Below, in pieces: positions 12,202-21,135 of a stretch of 64,000 nucleotides of DNA. The stretch spans positions 2,418,001-2,482,000 of the forward strand of contig NC_092407.1 of assembly GCF_009017415.1 (NCBI RefSeq), written 5' to 3'. Below the pieces are notes generated by a model. That model saw only the letters and a program-made list of their open reading frames with translations, did no database searches and had not been told where the DNA came from. Origin of the DNA: Aspergillus flavus (taxonomy: Eukaryota > Ascomycota > Eurotiomycetes > Eurotiales > Aspergillaceae). Made by a program: the position numbers and the translations under genes. The stretch's first letter is position 1. Each line of letters opens with the position of its first letter.

Positions 12202-13505
12202 ATGTTTTCAGAAGAACACGGCACTTCGGCGACTGCCAACGGCTCCCAAGAGCAGCAGATTACACATTCAGACGGCCCTCTCACCCCCAGCTTCAATGCG
12301 TCTTCCACTACAGGCCCGCAGAGTTCTGCGCTTATTACTCGCCTCGAACTACTCTCTACCCGCGTTCCAGATTTCTATATTGCCCCGTTTTGCGGTGCCA
12401 GTGCAGGTGTAGCGTCGGGTATTGTGACATGTCCTCTCGATGTGATCAAGACCAAGTTGCAAGCCCAAGGTGGGTTTGTCCGAAGAGGTGGGCAGGTGGT
12501 CGAAGCGAAGGCTTTATACCGAGGTATGCTGGGTACTGGAAGGATGATATGGCGTGAAGATGGTATTCGAGGACTATACCAAGGTTTAGGCCCCATGATT
12601 TTGGGATATTTGCCTACATGGGCTGTTTATTTGGCAGTTTATGATAGGTCTCGAGAGTATTATCATGAAGTCACTGGTTTGTCCCCTTTCTCATTTAACC
12701 CGGGAAATTCGTTTTACTGAAGCTCTGAGCAGATAGTTGGTGGCTTGCAAGAGGTTATGCTTCTCTAACGGCTGGCGCTTGCTCTACGATTGTGACTAAT
12801 CCGATTTGGGTCATCAAAACGAGACTCATGTCACAGAGCCTTAGATCAGATAGCGAGGGCTTCCGTGCTCCATGGCGGTACTCCGGCACGTGGGATGCGG
12901 CTCGCAAGATGTATAAGACCGAAGGAATTCGGTCATTTTACGCGGGGCTCACACCGGCATTGTTGGGATTGACACACGTTGCCATACAATTTCCGCTTTA
13001 TGAATACTTGAAAATGGCATTTACTGGGTATGGAATCGGGGAACATCCTGACAACGGTACTTCTCACTGGATTGGGATATCGTTGGCGACATTCCTCAGT
13101 AAGATCTGTGCGAGCACTGTGACCTATCCCCATGAGGTACTGCGCACGAGACTTCAAACCCAACAGAGAACGTCACCTGTGTCTTCACCGGAAGAGATCG
13201 CTTTCCGCGGAGGAGTAGACCACCCAGAGAGCCGTGGTAGGCCTCCAACAGCGGCCTCATCGGATGGCATGCCTAACCGGCCTCGGTATACAGGGATCGT
13301 TCGTACGTGTCAGACTATCTTGAAAGAAGAGGGTTGGCGAGCATTTTACTCGGGAATAGGCACGAACTTATTCCGTGCTGTTCCGGCCGCAATGACCACC
13401 ATGCTTACATACGAATATCTACGGAAAACCATTAGCCACTTGCAACACGAAGGGGCATTAAAGCAGCAGATGGCAGAAGAAGCTGAAGACTCTGCCGGTA
13501 TATGA
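12202..13505 (+). CDS. Mitochondrial carrier, probable NAD+ transporter (Ndt1/Yia6 type)
   Basis: Two exons (12202-12676, 12733-13505) give 415 aa. All three mitochondrial carrier signatures are present: P-L-D-V-I-K-T-K, N-P-I-W-V-I-K-T-R and Y-P-H-E-V-L-R-T-R, one per ~100-residue repeat, giving six transmembrane helices in the inner membrane. The combination of N-P-I-W in repeat 2, Y-P-H-E in repeat 3 and R-A-V-P-A-A-M-T-T near the end matches the NAD+/pyrimidine nucleotide branch best, so NAD+ import is the favoured role; a related nucleotide carrier is possible. A long hydrophilic N-terminus (~55 aa) and a loop of about 45 aa in repeat 3 are extra to the minimal 300-aa fold. The intron restores D-S-W-W at the junction. 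Confidence 0.88.
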
Positions 13506-14519
13506 TGTGACTGAGAATCCAACCATTAGTTAATCTGAGGCATTGCAGGCTATTGTGAACCTCAATGCTACCATTGCTAGGGAGCTAATTGTATGCGCAC
13601 TGGCGTCTTGGCTTTACTGCTAGTAGCAGATACAGAAAGGGACTGTCTTGGGCTTGTTCTCTTTTCTTACAAGTTTTACCCCCATGCATGAAACCAAAGG
13701 GTCTTTCCTTTAAATATGTTCCTCGGCATCGGGGGTAGTCGGTTTAAGGGTGTTAGGGTAGATTGAGGGTTTGGCATGTGAAGAATCGATTCCCGTGATC
13801 TCTACAGTCTTATGACCGGTTTGTGTGTGATAGAAGACCGCTTTTTCTTTTCTTCTCCTTTTTCGTTATTCACGAGCGTTCGATTACTTTTCGCATAATA
13901 CTTGCATGACTGCTCTTGTACATACGTTACTATACCGAGTGAAGCCAAGTACTTGAGATAACCTGACTACAGAAGACATCCATGGCTGAAGCCTACCATA
14001 CGATTTAATTGGCAGCTTAAATAGAGATCAACCTTTGCTTATATGCGACAATGTACCATCCGCATGGATCGATTACTTTCGGAAAGCACGATGATGTTGG
14101 GCTTCATGGAAAAAACCAAGCGGTACATGCTATACCATACATCAGGGAAGCTAGGAACGACGGCTTTACCGGATACATTGAAGTCCTACATATCTCTTAT
14201 AAAATATATCGGGGGGCGGCGGCCACCAGATGTTGGGCGTTCTGGAATCCATCACCGTTAAGTCAACGCGATATATAAAGAAAGATGGTTGGAAAGCAGA
14301 TAGAGATCACGCCCGATTACACTTTCTGTGGCTCTATAAATGTGTTGTAAGGAAAAGAGGTCGAGAAATAGAGGGGGTGTGTTCTTAGACCCTGCGATTC
14401 TCCTGCGTATATACAATCTTACAACTGTACTGGATTCCCTAATACGTTTTAGGACTATAAAGCACAAAATACCACTATATGCCAAGAAATTAGCCGGATA
14501 ACCTGCTCGTTCTTGCCTA
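13506..14519. other. Intergenic region, carrier 3' flank
   Basis: No protein gene is supported. Short overlapping frames at 14043-14278 show no domains. The tRNA-Gly gene follows at 14520. Confidence 0.45.
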
Positions 14520-14590
14520 GCATCATTGGTCTAGTGGTAGAATTCATCGTTGCCATCGATGAGGCCCGTGTTCGATTCACGGATGATGCA
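14520..14590 (+). tRNA. tRNA-Gly (anticodon GCC)
   Basis: A 71-nt cloverleaf without intron. The acceptor stem GCATCAT pairs with ATGATGC and is followed by discriminator A. The anticodon stem CATCG/CGATG holds the loop TTGCCAT, so the anticodon is GCC. The T arm CCGTG-TTCGATT-CACGG is perfect and gives the B box (GTTCGATTC). The D arm carries the A box with TGGTCTAGTGG. Transcribed by RNA polymerase III; a T-run (TTTCTTTTTT) starts a few bases downstream as terminator. Confidence 0.97.
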
Positions 14591-15653
14591 GTTTCTTTTT
14601 TGCTCTTGATATTCATTCTATATCCATGATATGAATGATGTTACACGATTAAGTCTTTCACACTAGGACAGGCGCTTGCTGGCCCTTTTGCAAATGCCTT
14701 CCTTCCCTACGTATTCCAAGCACCCCTTTGGCACAATGAGCTAGCTTCTCAGGTCTCCTTTCCAATACATGAATCTCTATTCAATCGGCTAAAAGTCAGT
14801 GTGTTGGTATACTATTTGGAGCGGGTAGCTCTGCTACCTGTCTTCGTGGGTGATACTACTTTTGGTACCTCATTGAGATAAATGGTACGAAGACATGCGT
14901 AGGTGGATATATACCTGCTCACTCTTGCTCCTCACCATTCGTGACTTCTATATAGTGCTAGCACTGTATTACCAGCGAGTTTGCTATATAGCCCTACATT
15001 ATATACTATTACCGAGACGCACAGTTTCTGGTCAATCAGGTCGGATACCTCAAGAGGACCTGTGGAAACAATGGTATGGTCCTGGATAGAATTTCCAAAT
15101 TAGGAACTTCTATAGAGCGTCGGTGACCAAGAGAAATGCTTAGTCATAAAAGTACTGCCCCCCGAATAGGACTAGCCGCAATTAAACGATCTACCTACTT
15201 TTTCTTTTTTACCTCTCCCACAGTCGCCAACATCTTCCTCAATCAACCACGTATGAACCTCGAAAACTTTAATAGGTAACGTTTAATCCTATTCGCATTG
15301 CTTTTCTCGTCCTCTATAATGTCTGGGAGGAATTTAAAGCAGCTGTTGCTATCCGTTGATATGATGAATTCTTTCTAAATGGTAGATCCAGTTAACACTC
15401 TGGAAAGGACTATTTCATACACTGAAAATTCTGATCATGGATATCACTGTGAAATCTGACTTAGCACTTGGCTCTACATCTGCTAACCTTGCATTAGTGT
15501 ACCCTACAGTATTACCCCTAACAATAGAATAGCTTAGTTAGCAATTGCCCAAACAATGAGAGAGTTCTTGATTCAGATGCAATATACGTACCCATCCAGC
15601 CTGTAGTATTACGCCCTAACTCCAACTCTGTTGATCGTACGGTGCAATATTCG
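14591..15653. other. Intergenic region after tRNA-Gly
   Basis: A pol III T-run lies immediately after the tRNA. No further gene is supported; the 64-codon frame at 14895-15089 shows no family resemblance. Confidence 0.45.
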
Positions 15654-16008
15654 TTACTTAGACACCTTCCGCTCAGCTTCGCGACTTTCGTCTAATGCCT
15701 GCTGAACCCATGACGATTGCTCCGTCTTCTCTCCTGCGGGTTTCTGACGCGTAGTGGTGCTTGGAGCTTGTGCTTCACGGCGCGCGGTACGGATGGAGCT
15801 GACGCAGTATGAGGTGAGGATGAGAGCCATGGAAAAGGCAGCTATTGGGGCGTTGACAGACTGATGAGGTTAATTGTTATGACAGAATACTTACTTAATG
15901 GTACTACTGGCGATAAGGAGGCTAGGTGTTGATGCATCCTTTACATATACCATTGAAGAATAAGATCAAACTTACCCCCGATGATCGACCAAAGATTTTC
16001 CCCGCCAT
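15654..16008 (-). CDS. Small single-pass membrane protein of unknown function (79 aa)
   Basis: Two exons (15976-16008, 15654-15860) separated by a 115-nt intron with GTAAGT donor and TCAG acceptor. The product starts MAGKIFGRSSG, then one hydrophobic helix (A-P-I-A-A-F-S-M-A-L-I-L-T-S-Y), followed by a basic stop-transfer (I-R-T-A-R-R-E-A) and a charged tail ending A-E-R-K-V-S-K. This layout suits a small tail-exposed membrane protein, possibly of the mitochondrion given its divergent neighbour isu1, but that is only context. A different exon 2 within the intron was considered and gives stops. I do not recognise the family. Confidence 0.55.
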
Positions 16009-16738
16009 TTCCACGCTTCTTATATCTTAATGTACATAACACAATTTATTGTTTGGGGTTTCCAAAAACAAAGGGAAATTGATATCAGCTGATATGGACG
16101 GTGGATAGTTGTTCCCTAACCGGATGAGGAAGGTTTTATCAGATGGAGGGCGGCAAATCCCCAAAGATAAGAAGATTAATTACACAACGCGCCGGTAAAG
16201 GGCGTGTTCTGTTCGCTTGGTAATTCCGACTGTACGAGACCCTCGTTGGCCAAGGGGAGACTAATACCGTTACTAAACCGGGATTCTATACTAGAAAGGA
16301 ACTAGAACGAACGCATCCCGCCGGTTCTCCCACCGGTGGGAACTCTCTGCGGTTTCCCGTGGGAAATGGCTTGGACGACCAACCACTTGGCATCGATGCT
16401 ATCATCATGAGGCAAGGTTATTTGCTGGGCCTCTCAATCAGATAACCAATCCTTCTGCCATTTCTGTAATGGCGACTCGGGGGTAACGTCATGTCCGAGG
16501 CCGGACCTACGAAGGCGACGGGGTTGCTGAAAGGGGACTAGCGCCGGTGAATTAGGCCGGGTTTGTCATCGCCCATTTTATCATATTAATCAATCAGTTA
16601 AGTTCCATCAATCTTTCTTCAATCCTCCATCACTACCTCGGTCATCGATTCTTCATCCCCCACACCCGGTGGTTCTTCCACAGAACTGTTTGAATCGCTC
16701 TTCTACGACTCCGATCAATTGAAGATACACGTTAAGAA
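16009..16738. promoter_or_regulatory. Divergent promoter, micropeptide / isu1
   Basis: This 730-bp region contains a 14-bp perfect palindrome TCCCACCGGTGGGA (16328-16341) and, 12 bp on, the inverted repeat TTTCCCGTGGGAAA (16353-16366); both expose TCCC...GGGA half-sites. A CCAAT box is at 16446-16450, about 290 bp upstream of isu1. Iron-responsive HapX/CCAAT-complex control of Fe-S genes is known in Aspergillus; binding here is inference. Confidence 0.35.
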
Positions 16739-17712
16739 ATGTTCAGACGCTTGGTAACTGTTGTTCCCCGGGTTGGCACCGTGGTGTCGCCTCGCATTAC
16801 CCCGGCCCTTTCCGGCATTCAAAGCCAGCCCGTTCTCCGGGCCCCTGCGACAAAGAGAAGCTATCACGAGAAAGATAAGTACTAGAAGAAGAAAAAAGAT
16901 GACAACGAAACTGACCGCATGCACTGTTAGATCACTATAACAACCCCCGTAATGGTACGTCCACTTCCACATATCAGAAGTTATTCGGCTTTTGATGGAT
17001 CGGGATGCACATACACTCAATACACCTTCTTTCCCGATGCACCCGACTGCTCCCCACTTGTCTTTTTTATGTCCTTCTTTTATCACGGTAGCTCCGACCT
17101 GAGTGAGGCTAACAGTCCCAAAGTTGGCAGTTTCAACAAGAACGATGCCGATGTTGCCACTGGTCTTGTTGGCGCCCCCGCTTGCGGTGATGTCATGAAG
17201 CTTCAGATTCGTGTTGACAAGGATACGAATGTGATCAGCGATGTCAGGTTCAAGACATTTGGCTGTGGCAGCGCCATCGCTAGTTCGAGTTACCTGACAG
17301 AGTTGGTGCGCGGTATGACTCTCGAGGAGGCCGGAAAAATTAAGAATACTGAAATTGCCCGTGAACTTTGTAAGTTTTCTGAGGGAAACCATATATGATT
17401 ATCTATCTTACGTTTGCTAACTTTGCTCTCCAGGCTGTAAGTTGTTCATCGTACTTTACCCTCGCTTTGCCCCAAGAACTACCTAAACAACCGCACGTTT
17501 GCGGTTGGAAGAAACTATACTGACCAAACATAGTGCCGCCCGTGAAGTTGCACTGCTCGATGCTTGCTGAGGACGCCATCAAGTCCGCGATTTCCAACTA
17601 CTACACCAAGAACCCTAACGCTCGTACAACCAACCTTGGAGGTACCGGTGCCTCTATCCCTAACGTCAAGGTCGAGATTGAGAAGTCCGAGGGTGCCGCT
17701 GCTACTGCTTAA
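16739..17712 (+). CDS. isu1: Mitochondrial Fe-S cluster assembly scaffold (IscU/Isu1)
   Basis: Five exons (16739-16874, 16925-16954, 17124-17369, 17434-17436, 17534-17712) give 197 aa. Isu1 is the matrix scaffold on which [2Fe-2S] clusters are built by the cysteine desulfurase complex before chaperone-assisted transfer. A mitochondrial presequence rich in Arg/Ser precedes R-S-Y-H-E-K-V-L-D-H-Y. The three ligand cysteines are visible in P-A-C-G-D, F-G-C-G-S-A and K-L-H-C, and the Hsp70-binding L-P-P-V-K is present. Two splicing features are exceptional: intron 1 must be AT-AC to give K-V-L-D-H-Y, and a 3-nt exon GCT is needed to give E-L-C-L-P-P-V. Without these assumptions an automatic gene model would break or lose conserved residues. 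The total of 594 nt keeps frame. Confidence 0.93.
16875..16924 (+). other. AT-AC intron (intron 1 of isu1)
   Basis: A 50-nt intron beginning ATAAGTAC and ending GCATGCAC. The donor is the U2-type consensus with A in place of G, not the U12 donor ATATCC; an AAACTGACC branch-like site lies about 10 nt from the end. Removal restores AAA-GTG-TTA-GAT (K-V-L-D). Retention gives a stop within four codons. An AT-AG alternative ending at 16930 is also in frame but would delete Val-Leu, which is conserved in IscU proteins. Confidence 0.8.
17434..17436 (+). other. 3-nt micro-exon GCT in isu1
   Basis: Preceded by a full acceptor (branch GCTAAC, then CTCTCCAG) and followed by a full donor (GTAAGT). Its three bases complete T|GC (Cys) and start T|TG (Leu) in the conserved E-L-C-L-P-P-V-K. 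Skipping joins T|TG and removes only the Cys. Confidence 0.8.
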
Positions 17713-18456
17713 CAAATTAATAAGCACAACAACCAAACTACAAAAAAAGAAAAATCGAAACCAACAAAAAATTCAAGTTGATACCAGATGAGATTCCCTG
17801 AGCAGTTTTACGGTTTATTAGCGGGAGGTTGAAAATACCTTTTAGAATGGAATAGCGTGCCTGGACAGTTCGTTTTATTCCGGCAACAGACTGCATTGGA
17901 TACAGTCTTTTACTGCAAGGTTTTTTTTCTCTTCACAAATGTTTTTTCTTTTTCTTTTTTCCTTTTCCGCGATAACGCAGGAAGGCATTGTGATATAGTC
18001 CACTTGATGTGTCAAATAGTCTAATGAAAAGCACTTGCGTGCAGTGAATTCGGATCGCTATTCTTGCTCGTTCGTGTAATTTAAGTGAGCAGTATCTATA
18101 TCGAAGGATTGGGTTGCTTTGAACTTTGACAATCTATATTCATCCGCTCAGGAGAGGTCTATTGATATACACATGTTTACAAGGAAACAAAGAATAGGCA
18201 CTTTTCGCCCTGAACAAACCAAGCCAAATGAAGAAAAGAAGAAACAAAAAAAGTGTCAACAATCATTAACCCCGCAATCGTGGAACATATAATCAGAAAA
18301 GAAACGCCGCTGATGCAGATAAGCCAACCCGTGCTCATCTATCGATCATTAAACAAGTGGGAAAGGGCTCCAAAGGAGAAGACGAAAGAAAAAAGATGTC
18401 TATAATAACAATTTACAGGGGGTGCAACTTCTGACAACGTAATCTAAACCGGTTCA
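17713..18456. other. Convergent intergenic region isu1 / ABC1 kinase
   Basis: This holds the 3' ends of two convergent genes; T-rich and A-rich tracts at 17917-17970 and 18230-18260 suit 3' processing. No gene is seen. Confidence 0.5.
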
Positions 18457-20498
18457 CTAGAGTAGTCCGAATCGACTCTTCAGAGATAGCAATGTCTCGT
18501 AGACCGATAGCTTGAGCTCGACGCGGAGGAACGCGGTCCAAGCAGCGAGGAAGCGAAGGAAGTTGAAGGGACGGAGAAGACCGCCCGTTTCGTGGATGAG
18601 ATCCATTTGTTCTTCAAAGACGGTGCGAGTGGCGTAGCGAGCGAGGATCAAGAACGTGCGGACAGGACCTTGTCTGGTGTGGAGATTCTCATCGAGACTG
18701 CGGGCTGTGCGGGTTGTTAGTTTACCACTGTACTCGGGTAAGTAGCAATAGTTCACTCACTGAGGTCATTGGTCTTAAGAATCAAGAGTATGATTCTGGG
18801 TACCTGGCCCAGCAGTTCGACCAGCTGCTGCAACATGCCCTCTCCAAGAGCGCCGGACATGCTCTCCTTCTCTGCAGCTGTGCGTGTGGTGGCGATGTTC
18901 TTCTTTGTTAACTTGGTGTAGTCTCTACCAGTGATTGCGCTGGCGAAGAGAGGGAACTGCTCATCTGTGATGCCCGCCACCTTGCGGGAATACTCGCGCA
19001 TATGTGCCTCGTCAGCTTCGATGACGGCCAACCACAGCTTGGCGTAGTTGCGACGTAAATCGCGGGGGATATCACGGTACAATCCATGGTCGTAAAGAAT
19101 GATGTCGAAGTTTTGACCGCGCCGGTTAGTGTTCTTGCGGATCGCAATATTGCCACCATGCGGATCGCAGTGCAGAGGGGCATTGTCGCCAAAAATCATC
19201 TCGTTGAAAATATGCGCTAGGGCGGCGGAGACTTCGTCACGATCAATGTTGTTAGAATCCAGAAACTCCAGATCGTCCGGTCGACGGCCGGACAAGAACT
19301 CCATGACGAGTATGCGCTTCTGAGCCCACATAACTATGCTTGTTAGTATATAATAATCACGTTTAAGTTGAAGTCAAACGTACCCTCTGGAATGACAAGC
19401 GGCGCATCTGAATGTTCCTTGAAGTACTCGCTAGCCCTCCGAGCATTGTCCGCTTCCATCCTAAAATCTAATTCTTGTGGCAAGGACAGATCCATTTCCT
19501 TCGAAAGCCACTCCAAATCGTACTCAGGGAAGAAGCGCTTCAGGGTGGAAAAGGTAAATCTGGTCAATGCTAGATCCAAGGGGACCCATTCCGCCAATGC
19601 TGGATGCTGCACCTTGACTGCCACCTTCTGACCCGTTTCCTTCAGGATACCGATGTGAACTTGGGCAAGGGAAGCGGCGCCAATTGGCTCCGGGTCGAAA
19701 CTTGAGAAGAGCTCATCGATTCGACAGCCGGTGTCGGCTATGAACATTTCCTCGATTGATTCGATCGAGGAGATAGGGCATTTATCCTGGAGCGGAATGA
19801 AGGTTGTCGTCCACTCTAATGGCAGCAAGTAGCCCATGCTACTGAGGTGTTGCCCCAGCTTAATAAAAATGGAACCATTCCTCTCGAGAACCCTCAGGGT
19901 CCGCTCTGCGCACCGTTTGTGACATGCTCGGAGTTCCTCGTTTCGCTCTTCGGGTGAGGATGTTTCTCGGTTGAGGGTTACTCGGTAGCTTAAAGCATCG
20001 GTATGAGTATACGTGACTGAAATAATTCCGTATGAGGTGCGCATGTCCGACTTACTCATTGATGCACACAGCCAATGTGCCAACGACCCTTCCTGTTCTC
20101 GCCGCAGCACGATAGAGATGCTGAGCATTGTCTGAGAATGCCACCACTCCGATGACTATAGTTCCCCCAACGACCGTATACGTGATCACTTTCCTCCGTG
20201 ACCATTCTGACCCCGATGATTTTCTGCCATTGCCGTTCGCCTTCTCCGCCGCACCAAACAAGTTGGAGGTCTTTGTTGAATAAGAAGCGTGCGGTCTTAA
20301 CGCTACCAATGGTACTCGTGGGCGCAGTTGGCGGGCTTTGCTAAAGGCTTGTGCTGAGTTTGAAACCGATCTGTGAACAGACGAGGGGCCCGATGCGCGC
20401 TGGAAAGGGCGAATCCAAGGAGCAGACGAGGTATATCGAAGCACCGGCGCAGGAGCAAAATCGGATGCCCGCAGTGGAGCGCGGAGCGCCGCCCTCAT
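18457..20498 (-). CDS. Mitochondrial ABC1/ADCK1-type atypical kinase (Mcp2/Cqd2-like)
   Basis: Four exons (20056-20498, 19384-19988, 18761-19333, 18457-18704) give 622 aa. The ATG at 20498 (MRAALRAPLR) begins an Arg/Ser-rich presequence, followed by a single hydrophobic segment (T-V-V-G-G-T-I-V-I-G-V-V-A-F), so an inner-membrane anchor is likely. ABC1 motifs follow: I-K-L-G-Q-H-L (variant of the KxGQ motif), P-I-G-A-A-S-L-A-Q-V-H (Ala-rich loop), V-A-V-K-V-Q-H-P (ATP lysine), H-C-D-P-H-G-G-N (catalytic loop) and L-Y-D-H-G-L (metal Asp). The ADCK1-like branch, which includes yeast Mcp2/Cqd2, is linked to mitochondrial lipid and coenzyme Q distribution. The upstream TTG-initiated extension was rejected in favour of ATG. 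Confidence 0.87.
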
Positions 20499-21135
20499 AC
20501 CGTACACAAGCAATGCCGTATGAAGAGCGACCGCAAATCGAGTGGGATAGTAGTATTAGCAATAGTCCCCAAGGGTACGGAGTATAATGTCAGGCCATTT
20601 GCGTTGGGGGGACTTGAAATCCCGTAGAATAATTAATTTGCTCCACCCCGTCGCACTCGCCGCTTGCCGCTTTTAGCTCTCGTCCCGAAGTACTCCGACT
20701 ATCGCTGTTTAAACCAATCGTTTCCCTTGTTTGCCGGCTACAGAGCCTGAATTCAGTAGTATATCCTTTCATATTAACATGTACTCCTATTCATGACTGC
20801 AGGAGATAGCCATCACTGCACTATCTACATGGACCAGTCAAGCAGCAGACCGGACCATCGTCCTGAACTACTATGCATTGGAACAGGAACCACGAATCCG
20901 ACAATACCCATGCATCTGCTATAGCCCTAACAAAGAAGCTGTCCACACGAGACAAGCCCTAGACCAACAAAGGAAGAACTCCAATGCGCCATCCCATGCA
21001 ATGCTTGCCTATGAAGACCCAATATACCGCAAACTTTTAGCGTTTGAGAATCCGCAACCCCCAAAGACCAAGGAAAACAAGCACGTAAATCCAGAAAAAA
21101 GAATGTGTTACACAGGTCAGCCTTGTGTCCCAAGC
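20499..21135. other. Promoter of ABC1 kinase / 3' flank of sepH
   Basis: Both flanking genes are on the minus strand. A TACGGAGTA element lies at 20576-20584, less than 100 bp upstream of the kinase start. No gene is supported. Confidence 0.45.

Noticed and set aside
14043..14278. Two overlapping small ORFs before tRNA-Gly
   Set aside because: No domain, no splice partners, and they read the same bases in different frames.
15867..15975. An internal extra exon in the 79-aa membrane protein gene
   Set aside because: The candidate 27-nt exon reads into a stop in the required phase; skipping it gives a simple two-exon gene with good splice sites.
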